Below, one piece after another: positions 39,161 to 51,800 of a stretch of 64,000 nt of DNA; positions within the stretch are counted from its first letter, which is position 1; each line of letters opens with the position of its first letter. The position numbers and the translations under genes are program-made. The notes below the pieces were generated by a model. The model did no database searches and was not told the DNA's origin. It worked only from the letters and a program-made list of their open reading frames with translations. This stretch comes from Branchipolynoe longqiensis. Its lineage: Eukaryota > Annelida > Polychaeta > Phyllodocida > Polynoidae. The stretch is taken from positions 82,142,709-82,206,708 of the forward strand of contig CM059190.1 of assembly GCA_030323885.1 (NCBI GenBank), read 5' to 3'.

Positions 39161-42100
39161 GTGGGCGAGACTGCTCGACCTCATTTTGCGCGGGCGCGCA
39201 TTTTGCACAGGCGCGCATTTTGCGCAGGCGCGCATTTTGCGAGGCAGGGTTCCCTGCTGTAAAGCGTTGCTTGGATACGTCAATTGTGACTATCCTAGCA
39301 ACGATAGAAGGTCGGGCCTTCGGAGCCAGACCCATCGGACGTGTTTTTGCATGCTCCGATGTTTTAGCCGAGATTTAGGCCTTTATTATGGAAATTCCAA
39401 ACTTATTTAACTTAATTATATGGGAGGGGATTTGACTTATAACATACATTCCACTGTTGAACTATATTTAAATCATAACATAAGTTATATTGCTAAATTC
39501 ATTCTGTTAGTAAGAGGTAAGAATAAAATGGTGAGCTCCTAAGAAGTGACATGAACGTTCCTTGCATTCTTTACTGTCCTCCAGCCTTATATTATTAACC
39601 GCTATGGTCAACTTCAGATTGCTATTTGGATTGCTCTATAATCTTATGTAATTAAGGGCCTTCTGCCCATGGTCTGTCAGGAGTCGAACTCTCCACCTCA
39701 GACATTGCTAGTCAAGGGTCAGGCTGGCAGGATGACAGACAACCGGCAGCAGGAGGCACAAGACATTCACATGGAAACAATTATTTATATTAACACGTAG
39801 GGTCGCCTTAAGCGGGGGTGGAATAGCCCGACGGTTAAACATATATATATATATATGAAGAGTTCATGTGCGAACACCCTCATAAATCCCAATTCAAAAT
39901 TGAATTAAAATAACACATTTTTATCTGAGGGTCATTTGAATTCTCACTAATACATTTTCCTTGTTATGAAATGGTTATGGAGCAATGAACAAACAACATA
40001 TGAACTTGCCACCTACCCATCACTGCCGCCTGGTGTACCCCACCTCACAACCACTCCCAATGGCTGGCGCACACCAACCGACATTGCGTCCGGCCACTCT
40101 ACACCTGTGGACACTTACACTAATATATTGAGAATATATTGAAAATTCCAGTGCGTGAGTGACTGACAGTATTCGCGCCACTAGTCAGGGTGGGGGTGGT
40201 GGCGCCACTAGTCAGGTTGGGGGTCGTGGCGCCACCTATCCCAAACTGTGAAAAGGGTCACCCATAAAGTAGTACACAACAATATAGGGAATATTCCCTT
40301 TCATGCCTTTATACTCGCATAAGTCTTATACATCACATATATGTAATATATGTGTAAGCAAATATACGGACATCCAAGTCGCTCATACTTACCACAATGT
40401 TGTCCTCCTGCCGTTTATACACGAGCATGCCGGGATAGAGTGGGTCCGAGATTTTGGACTTGATGACAAGCGTTGAACCCAGCTGGTTGGGCTCGCTGCC
40501 GCACATGCTGAACATGATGACATCATTTCCGGCGCGCACGGCGGCAGCGCACACGACTGCGAACTGCGCACCGGGCGCGTGGGAGGCAGTGACAGCCTTC
40601 GTCACAATGTGCACCTGTAAGACAGGAGCAGCCGGCGTTTTACTGAGTGTGAATCTAGGTCACAGCCTAGCAACCACTTAATGTTGCATAATCCGATGGT
40701 TCTGAGTCGCTGTCGTTTTCTGAGATAAATATATTAGGTTGATCGTTATAATCTACCTTACTTTTAGTTTAAAGTAACCTGGTACACTCATGGCAACGTT
40801 ATAGTGCTGCCCGACTTGGAGACCAGGCCACCAGCACCATGACCCAATATCCCACACAGTCACATAATCGAGATACTATGGTAACCAGTCCGCGTCCTAT
40901 CCTATTAATGCCAAGCGCCAGGCTAGGTATAAATGTTGGAAGTCATTGGTTTGACTCGGTTAGGATTCAAACTCCCGACCTTCCACACACGAAGCCTGCG
41001 CTATACCGATTCGGCCACCGCATCCAGTCTGATGAGGATGATGATAATGGTGATGACGGTGATGATGTAAATAATGTAATTCCTGAAATATTTCAGATAA
41101 ACCCCATTAGTGACACTCACCTCTATTGGCAATGTCGGATGGCGGTACATGACGAATGTGCCTTCCAGGTTGCTTGAGAGGGTCCTGTGGGAGAATGGAC
41201 AATTGATGTCACGTGGTGGTATTTTAACGATGAATCATCGCCGACTGATGGTACTGATTGATTGATTTGATTGATTGATTGAGTGATTGATTGGTGGTTG
41301 TTTTACGCCGTGTCGGCAGCATAGGCCATATTCACAGCGAGAAATGTTTGTTTTTTGTTCAAACCATCGCTTTTACATGTAAAAGCAGACAATCAATTAT
41401 GTGCCAATAGACACTCATTAAATTAGAAAACTCACACTCATATATTTGTGGTCAAGGGAAACAAATTCCCATAGAAAAAGAAAAGTTATATTACTAATTG
41501 ATAGAATCTATTTAGTAAACTATATGAGGTGGTACAGTCCAGCTGCCCTCAAAAAGGCTAAAATGTTTTCCTCTTGTACCTTAGTAAAAAGGTCATGCAT
41601 ACTGTCTGCAGTGTAGAACTGTTGGCGCGGGGCCAACAAATCTACGCAACTTAGTCAAATGTGTTTGAGTGTCAGCGGGGACTGACACCCAATACGTTCA
41701 GGGGGAGGTTCCCCCTTGAGCAGAAAAGCATGTGTAAACCACGAGTGGCCAATATGGCAGTGGCTAAGGACCACTTGGTCCCGCCGACCTCCCGCATGAG
41801 TCTGTGGTGGCTTTCCCACAGATGGTTCAATTTCTTTAAGTTAACTGATGGTACTTGTTGCTTGCATTTGCTACAGATGGTAGACAGTTGCAGATACCCT
41901 CCTATATATATATACGTCATATACAACTGACTGTGGTCATCCGATGGCAGAGGAGGAGGGGGGGGGGGGGCGAAGGTGGCGCCACCGGTACAGTATTGGG
42001 TCTTACAGAGTATAGCGATATAATAATTCTCTTCCATATTTGTTATACTCGCATAATACTCATAATGGTATGTGAAGAATTTATGAAATCATATATATTA

Positions 42101-45100
42101 ATATACTTTGAAAGTAAAATCTAGAGCTTTCTGTGGCGGCCATTTTTAACATTTAACTTTTTTTTCCCATTCTCTCCCGATTCTATAACTCTACACCAAT
42201 ATAGATAAACATTGCATTCTGGAACTACCACATCCACAAGTTGTCAGGGGCGTAGCTAGGCATATGCGCATATGCCAATTCCTTCACATCGTTTTGTCAA
42301 CAACAACAACATTAAAAAATAATAAAGAGAGAGAGAGAGAGAGAGAGAGAGCGGAGGCATGTAGTAGTCTGGAGTGTCGAAAACTCAAGTCTAAAATGTG
42401 TAAAATCTGCCAGCTTAAGCTTAAGCGGCCCCCTAAACCCCCTGCCAAAATTAGGATCACTCATCGTTAAAGTTCTAGCTACGCCCCTGGTTGTCTTCCT
42501 CATTCTACTGCTCAGTGTCATATGCTAGTAATACGGAGTTCCACATTGGGTAGCAACACGTGTACATTTTCAAGTCATTGGGTTTATTTTTAGTCGGCTC
42601 AGGTGCGAAACCACAACCTGCCACACAGGGGAAGCGAGCGCTCACCTCATATGGCCATCCTGTCTATAAGTCTGATCACTATCTAATGGGGCTGTCACAC
42701 TACGACGTAACGACGTCAACGTAGGGAGAACGTGAAGAACATTGAACTTTTCGGCGTAGTATGCAAATTTGGGCACAAGTTGAACGTGGATGCAGCGTAG
42801 TGGACGAGAACGTAACGTTGGTAAAGCGTAGTGATACCGTCAGTCACGAGAGAGGACAACGTCACTACGCTCACGGAACGTTATGAACGTTATTCCAACG
42901 CCAGAAGAACGTTACATGACGTTAGCTATGTAATGAGACGTTGAACGTACGTTGAATGCACGTTCTCCTGACGTTCTCCTGACGTTCTCCTGACGTTTTC
43001 CTGACGTTCTCCTGACGTTCCCATTACGCCTCGTAGGCTTTTGCACTTGGTTTAATGTGGGTCAACGTAGTGGAACGTAGTGGAACGTAGTGGAACGTAG
43101 TTGAACGTAGTGAGCAGCGTTGAAATAACGTCCGTTTAACGTCATTGACGTTCACTGAACGTGAACAGAACGTACGGCGAACGTAAACCCTTACGTTCGA
43201 CCTACGTCCAAAGTTTTGAACATGTCCAAAACCTTGACGTAACTCGACGTAACACAACGTAATGTGACGTTGCTCGACGTCATTCTAACGTCATTTTGAC
43301 GTCATCATGACGTAACCCAACGTCATGACGAAAAATGATTACGTTAGGCTCACGTTGGCTCGTCACGTCGTGGTGTGACAGGGGTATTAGCACAACAAGT
43401 GTGACCTATTTCATGTGACCTACTTTATACACCAGGGTTCATACCCATATTGACATATCAAATTCCACGACTTTCCAGGACTTTCAAGGACCTTTCAGTC
43501 AATAATTCCAGGACGTTTTTAAGATGTTTATTAAATTAAATTGCCCCGAAACACACCTGTATTCATAGTTGTTTCACTGGCTACGATGTGAATTGTGAAT
43601 AAGCATGATAAATAATAATGACTATACATATGGTTTTAATATCAAAATCAAGAGGCAGGATAACGAACACACAAAAATCACTTTAAACACAAAACATCAC
43701 TGATTGAAGTTTGGGCACGACGGCGAAAATAGGCTTTGAAAGAAATATTGTCATGATATTCTATTTTCAAGGATCGTTAGACAATTTTCAGAACTTTCCA
43801 TGCCTGGAATCTTGAATTATCAAATTGTAGGACTTTCCTGGTTGTCAAGGGCCTGGACGAACCCTTGGTGACTTAATAGTGCTGAGCTAACCAGATCCAG
43901 TCCTTTCCCTATCCTATTAGTGCCAAGCACCAGGCTAGGAAGCGACAGGTATCAATTTAATTTTTTTTTATTTTTTTAATTTTTTGTTTATTGAGGCTGT
44001 ATTTATACTGTCCATAGCATATACGCACGGGTACCCAGGCTTGTTTTCAATGCTGGCCAGTTGTAGTGTTGGTGTTATCTTACCACACAGTAGCTGCTGA
44101 TAAGTAATTTGATTTTGTTCAACTCTTATTACTAGACTAGCCTGGGAACCAAACTCCATACCTTCCGCACGCGAGGCCCGCGCTCTACCGATCACGCTAT
44201 CGCGCCCGGTGCCTCCTCAGAATGGTTGATGTACAATTGTCAGTTCACTCACCTTCCATTGAACTGCTGGACATCAAAGGGATATCCGACAATGCAGCGA
44301 GAGTTCTTTGGCGTCGTGTCGGACACTACAACCTGGTGTAAAAATAAGTGACAATTTCATTTAGTTTGACCAGGGTTGCCAACATTGGAAAAAGAAAAAC
44401 CAGAAGATTTTAAGGGATGTTATATTGGGGGGGTCTTGGGGTTTTCCCCAGAACAATTTTTAAATCTCAGATGCTTTGTGGTGCATTTTGGACACAATAA
44501 TCAGTAAGGTTGATATAATATTAATATATTAAGGATATTGCAGGGTCGCCAACATTGAAAGATTAAGCCTCGGTACTGAGAAAAGCTATCCAACTGGAAT
44601 AAAAAGAATTTGAACAAAAAATACCACACAAAACAATAACAACCAAACGGGAAAATCGGCGTTAGGTGATGATGGGGACATCAAATATTGTACACCTTAT
44701 GGCGAAACCGTAGGGTTGGCTACCCTGTGTGAGGTGTCGTGTGGGGGGGGGGGGGTCAATGAATCATCGCGCTATGTAGGAATTCGCGTTAAATCGGGCC
44801 TGATTATGGGGTTTCACCACATATATGTATATATATTTCACCGAGATATATGCCGTGTTCACACGGGCAATGTAAATCGATTCATAGAAATCGACTTGCC
44901 TAGTTCGGGTTACATTTTGCGTGTGAACGGGTGTGTGAGTCGAATTAGGGCTGAATCGATTTCTGTGATCACGATACTGTAAACCACTTGTGGAGGTCGA
45001 TTACGTGAGTCGATTTCTGTGAATCGATTTATTTTGCCCGTGTGGATGCACTGAGGCGGATTAAGGAGGTCACACTTTCCGGTCGATCAAAAGCGCATAT

Positions 45101-45782
45101 TATATAATTTAGTCTATGAAACTGCTAGCTGGGCACAGATATTGTTTTCATCATTTATTTTAATGTTTTCACTGCCCAGCAGAAGTTTTGATCGTTCCAA
45201 ATCAATACGATTCAGTCCATATATATCTAGGTCGAACCCACTCTCTCGTGGTGACGTCGCCTAACCAAAAACTGGTGCTGGTCAGACTGGACTTGCTCAT
45301 GCGCTGATATCGATTTCCGGCCCAAGTACTGCCCGTGTGAACGGGCGTCTACATCGATTCATATGATTCGACTTGGCTGAATCGCTTTAGATTTTGCCCG
45401 TGTGAACACGGCTTTAGTTACACTTACAGAAAAGAGTGACAACATTATCTCATGGAACTGTGGCAGATTTAATCAACAAAAATGTATCTGTTTCAAGTCA
45501 ATAAAGAATAAATATGTATTTGGTCTTCAGAAATCGTCTAGAATATATAGCGCCATCAAGACCAAATTCGCATTTTGCTCAAAGAATCAAATATAGTAAA
45601 ACCTCTCTAACTGACCACCTCCACAAATCGACTACTTCCCTATATCGATCACTTTATTTGGGTCCCAAACGATTGCCCATAAAATACCATTGTAATGATA
45701 ACAAAAACTCCCTAAAGCGACCACCTCCCTAAATGGACCATTTAAAGTCGGTCCCATGGTCGGTCGATTTAGAGAGGTCTTA

Positions 45783-45823
<41 letters not shown>

Positions 45824-48800
45824 CGAGATATAGTTACAGAAGAGTGTGACAACGTTATCTCACGGAACTGTGGCATTAATCAACAAAAATGTAGCTCTTT
45901 CGAGTAAATAAAGAATAAATATGTATTTAGTCTGAAGAGATCGTCTAGAATATAGCGCCATCAAGATCAAATTCACAATTTCCCCAAACAATCAAATATG
46001 TCCATATGATTTGTTTAAAGTCTACTACTCCCTTTACTTGTTTGAGTTTGAAAGAGGTGCAATGTAAATAATCCAGAGAAGGCGTTGTGATACCTGAAAT
46101 TCTCCCGCGTTTACAGTGCAGACGACTGTCCCACGGATATTCTTGGCGAGCCGGAAGTTGACGGTGACAGCTTCGTTGCCGTCCACTCGGTTGTCAAGGA
46201 AACCGGTCATGCGCACTTCGCTCGTCACGTTGACGAGCATCTTGGTGCTCACTGAAAAGTCCTCGTAGCAAGCTGGCGCAAAAGGAGACAATATTGTTCA
46301 CTATCACCGTGAATTCATCCGTCAAATATTCTTACCACATTACAGGTGAAAAAAGAGCATGCTCCGCACCGAATAATCTTGTTTGCTTCAAGTTGCATAG
46401 TCCGATGATTTTGAGTTTCTCTCACTTTTCTGAGATAAATATATTCAACTGATTGTCATAATCTACCTTCCTTTAGTTTGAAGTAATTTATATTTCAAAT
46501 GGCTAAGTTTTGAGATACTTGAAGAATAAAATGTCACATTAGTTTCGTCAATCATGCCAAAGCTCTGACACCATAGGCTTCTGGAAAAGGATCTATTAAA
46601 TTGCATTATGGGTAATTAGTGAGCGTGGTAAAGGACGATATAGGCCCCCACCTGGCTGAAGCCGGCAAAGTGTCGCCACCCGGATTAACTTTGTGGTACT
46701 ATCAGTCAACACTATGCCAATCCACTTCCACCTGGCTACTGGCACCGCACTTCTAACTAAGATGCCACACCGAATAGTTGGCCACCATCCAAACTTGCCA
46801 CCCACCCGCGGAAGAAGTGATAACTTGAGCGCCTGAATCCCTCATGATCCATAGCTAGAGACTCTGATTAACCTTACGTTGAACTCCATTATTGAAATAA
46901 AAGACACATATTATAGTAGCCCTTTTGCCACGTCAAGAATTATCAAGAATAGCAGATATAGGTCGTTCTCAGAAGTTGTGTACCAATACTGTGACATCAG
47001 TACCACAAAATCAAAATGCTGTCAAAGTCCCATATACAAGCTTCCTCAATGAGAATGTCCTCTTGCATCTGAATAATTGAAAATAAACATATTTTGACAT
47101 TTTTAAGTAGGTCAAATGATGCTCACACCCAGTAAATAGCAGTATAGCATGGAAACCAATCTGACTCCAAAATCAAATATTTTCCACATAAAGCTTGACA
47201 TTTTTAGGACATTTCAAATGCCACTTGCTTTATAAAGAGTAGCAATAATAATCTAAAACCTCATTGCTATGGTTTTGTGTTATTTGTGATGATTAAAGAG
47301 AAAATCAGACAAATATTAGCATGGTAACAGTCCAAGTGGAATGAACCATTTTACAGAAATGTTTGGCTCAAATTTCAATGGTTAGGGTCAATTTCAGGAT
47401 TTATCTTTTACTATACCATAATGGGGTCCATGCATAGAGTGTCAAATGGTGAAAATAGTTCCTGTACTGTATCTGTACTCAGTATTTGATACAGAGTTTC
47501 ATAGTACTTGCAAGTGAAAATGAAATGTTACGATGTTAATGACTCCAGAAAAGTTGAACTATTTCATCATTTTTATAATTTGTTTAGAAATAAATATCTT
47601 CAACTTAATGATGACATTGTATATGACCATTTGAAGTGAAATGTGCTGTTGTTCAGCGGTTTTCATTAAGGTTGTTACACTTCATTTTCAATGCTGTTGA
47701 CAATGTCACAAATTAGTGATGTAATTTACTATCTATTTAGCTACATCCATCCCAATAAGATACATAATACACAATACTAACATTTACTTTTTATCGAAAA
47801 TATCTTCCACATTATTGGGCTAAATGATGTAATCTAAATATTGATAATCCAATAATGGGTTTCTTTGAAATATGGATTTCAAGTAGACTACCTCAAGTGG
47901 AGCACAGTTTCTGAGAACGACCCATATGGGTTGTTATAAACAATTGTGTACCACATACTTATTTGGTTTTCTAGCTGAAAAACAAGGTATTCAGCTGAAT
48001 AAACATCCAAACAACATTTTCTTGCCTGGGATTCGAACATCTGACCTTCCACATTTGAAGCCTGCACTCTTCCGATTGTGGTGTTCACTGTGGTGGAGTG
48101 GTTAGAGTGTCTGACTTTCTTTTCCAAGTCAGATTCCTGATCTGAAGGTTGGTGGTTTGAATCCCAATGTCATCATCTCTGCCAATTTGGATTTCCACCG
48201 CCCTGTATAACTTACAGCGTCATCAAAGGTCAGTTGCTCTTATATCATGTCTATGTGGTGTGGGGGACTAAAAATCCCTTTAGTCGGTAAAACTGTAGGC
48301 TTGGGCTTTTCATCGACAAACTGTCTAATGGTGAAAACAAGTCTATTCAACAAAATGTCGCTCTCACCCTGCGCCAGCCGGTTTTTGTAGTGTGAGAAGG
48401 CGACCTGCTGCACGTGGTTCAGTGTCGGCCCGCACGACCGCTTGGGGGCGCTGTTGCCGACTAGGGAGGCCTGCAGCTGGAATCCCGTCGTCTTCCCCGC
48501 CCCACACAGGAGCCCCGGGTACCCTTGGACGGAGTAGGTCAGCAGCTCCGTCTGTCCCTCAGCCACAGTCAGCGAGCCGGACGCCACCTGTCGGGAAACA
48601 GGGTATCACGTCAACCTGCAGGTACCTGCTCATCTCACTCATTAAATTTTTTTTTTTTCAAAATGAATTTCTTTTTTAAAATGAATTTCTTTTTTAAACA
48701 TTCATCTAACGCTGCATAGTCCGATGAAAACATTTTTTTTGGTCAACACCAAAACAGTTATCTCGATTTGATTCTACATATCTAACTTAGGTACTGGTGC

Positions 48801-51800
48801 ACTGATTTGAAGAGTTCAGTCGGGAAAATGTCTAAACGCCAAACCAAAATGTTAATTAAAATAAAAGATTTTTACCTGAAGGTAATTTTTATTTTCACTG
48901 ATTCCACTTTTCTTGTGATGAAATGATTATGGAGTAATGAACAACAAAGAAACAGGAATGCTAAAAAATGAAGTCTTTGAAGGTTTGATTCAAATGTTCA
49001 TCTCAATTTTTGATTTGGCGTTTACTGGGTTTTGTGCCTGAACTGTTCATTTGTTGCCACATAACCAACTATCTATCTGCTGCTGAAAGGCAGGCAATCA
49101 AATACCTTATCAGCAGCTACTGTATGATAAGATAACACCGACACTACAGCTAGCCAGCATTGGAACCAAGCCTGAATGCCCAGGCTTATATGCTATGAAC
49201 AGTATAAATACACCCTCAATAAAGAAATTTAAAAAAAATAAAAAATAGAAGGGAATTCTGAGGCAATTTATTAGAACCTGTTACTGCCACCAGGTAGTGC
49301 CACACCCACTCACATAACTGGTTTTTTTCTTTTAATTGTTAAAAAAAAAACAGTTATCTAAAGCTGCATAGTCCGATAAAAACATCAATTTTTTCAAAAC
49401 CAAAACCGTGACCTAGATTTAATTCTACATATATAACTTAGCTACTGGTGCACTGATTAAACATTTGTCGCCACACAGAAGGGAATACTGAGGCAATTTA
49501 TTATAACTTGTTATTGCAGAAACCTTTGGTGTCAGCTTTATCATGTTTGCCAAAATTAACTTGGCATTTTTAACTTCAAATATCTCAAAAGTTAGCCATT
49601 TAAAATAAAAGTTACTTCAAAGGTAGATTATAACGATCAACCTGATATATTTATCTCAGAAATTAGAAAATGATAGAAACTCAAAACCTTCGTCCAATGG
49701 AACTTTGAGCTGGCTAATCTAATGAAAGCAGAACAGTTTGCTTGTTGGGGTTTTACATCCTGGCAACATCTAAAATCATATCAGGACGGCTACCGAATTG
49801 TGACAGTGCACTCATGTCAATTTAATAGCGTTGTCCACAAAGATACCAGCACCATGACCTCATATTGCACGCAGTCACATTATCCTAACAATGACCTAAC
49901 CCATCCTTGCACTATCCTAGTAATGCCGAATGCCAGGCTAGGTACCCACAAGTATCAATTTTGGAAGTCATTGGTTTGACTCGGCTGGGATTCAAACTCC
50001 TGACCTTCCACACGGGAAGTCTGCCCTCTGCCGATTCAGCCTCCGAGTCCGATGGTAGAACAGTTTCAAAACCAGAATATTTCATCACCATCAATCCCTT
50101 AATCATGGGTTTCATTGGGACACCATAGATGACTTTGCAACCAATACTCTCCTGATTCCCCTGTTCTCCACTTCCCTCTGGGACTCGCCAAACTCCAGGC
50201 CTGTCCATTCTCTGATGTTACTTCCCACCTCTTCATGTGGTGTTCTCTGTGGCGGAGTGGTTAGAGTGTCTGACTTTTTTCTAGGTCAGACTCCTAATCT
50301 GAGGGTTGGCGGTTCGATTCCCCGTGCCCCCACCTCTGCCAATTTGGATTTCCACTGCTGTGTATAACTGACAGCGTCATCAAAGGCCGGTTGCTCTCAT
50401 ACCATGTCTATTTGGTGTGGGAGGTTAAAAATCCCTTGGGTCAGTAAAAGTGTAGGCTCGGGCTTTCTATCGACCAGCAGTGGAGTGGGGAAGAGCAGTC
50501 GTCTGTGACTGGGATTTCCCCTGCTTGGGACAACTAATGTACAAAAAAAAAAAAAAAATGAGAGACAAATAAGTGTTCACACTTCCTGTCTACCATTCGC
50601 TATATCGCTTTGGCCACCTCACTTTCTTCTCTCTTTCACTACGCCTTGCAAGATAGTTTTGGCCAACCATAATGAACAGAATATATGGCCAAGTGACGTA
50701 AACATGTGATGCTGTACTTACGGTTACATTCACTGGTCGCCAGGGAAAACTGCAAACCTCAGTAGATTTCTTCTGGGAGTCTTTATAGGTGCAGTAAATG
50801 CAGATTATCACCTATGTAAATTAAAGTTTCACGAGGAACACATTAGAAAATAATCATTAAAGGGACAAAGAAGAACACATAGTACATCAGTAGAGAATGA
50901 TTTTGTCATTGATTTCTTGATTAATTGATTGGCTGGTTGATTGACTGCTTGAAAGCTTTCATCATAGTAACACCTGATATCATCTCAGGATGATACTAAA
51001 TATAAATATTATGCAATACCTCTTTACTAACGTAAAATAAAGCCGAAACTAATATTATAATTCTTTACACTAACTGCCTCATGCAATGTAGCTATGCTTT
51101 GCGAGTTAGATGTTTCTCTCATTTGACAAAAATTTAACCACTTCAAAATTGCATCTTAAATAACGGCTGTTGTCATTTGACACAACTCTGACTATTTCCG
51201 AATTTTGTATAGTAAATATCAATGTACAGTTCAGGGGCGTAGCTAGACCTTTAACGATGTGTGCTCCTAATTTCGGCAGGGGGTTTAGGGGGGCCGCTTA
51301 AGCTTAAGCTGGCGGATTTGACACATTTTAGACTTGAGTTTTTAACACTCCGGATTACTACATGCCTCCTCTCTCTCTCTCTTTATAATTTTTTAATTAA
51401 TTTTTTTTTTGACAAAACGATGTGGACGTTTTGGCACACGCGCGTACGCCTGGCTATGCCCCTGCAGTTTCATCAAACAAACATGCCACTAACTTTTTAC
51501 AGTGAATATGGCCTTTGCTGCTGACAGGTCGTATTCATCTGAATAAACTATGTATCATACAAGAAGAACTTACTCAAGTAAATAAACCATGCACATAGAA
51601 AGTTATCTAGAATGAACCTAATCAACTGATTAAACTAGTTATCAAAATAATTATATCGAAATGCCTAATCCAGGTGGGTAACCTATTTATCAGGACAATT
51701 ATACATGAATAAGGCACTCAACTGAATAATCTACTTACCGCTATAGTTATCTAGGAAGGACTTAATTACCTGAATAAACTTCTTGCAACATGAATTATAC

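Larger units (their letters stand above)
48711..49290 (+). mobile_element. TTAA MITE carrying two nested insertions
   Basis: The pieces are 48711-48808, 49050-49066 and 49251-49290. The gaps hold a GAAGAGTTCAG element (48809-49049) and a poly(A) retroposon (49067-49250). The flanking pieces join into family sequence (ACTGATT, CATTTGTTGCCACATA, GAAGGGAATTCTGAG). Confidence 0.78.

Noticed and set aside
50722..50801. Alternative acceptor CACCTATAAAG inside exon 50722-50811.
   Set aside because: It would shorten the exon out of phase with the preceding exon.
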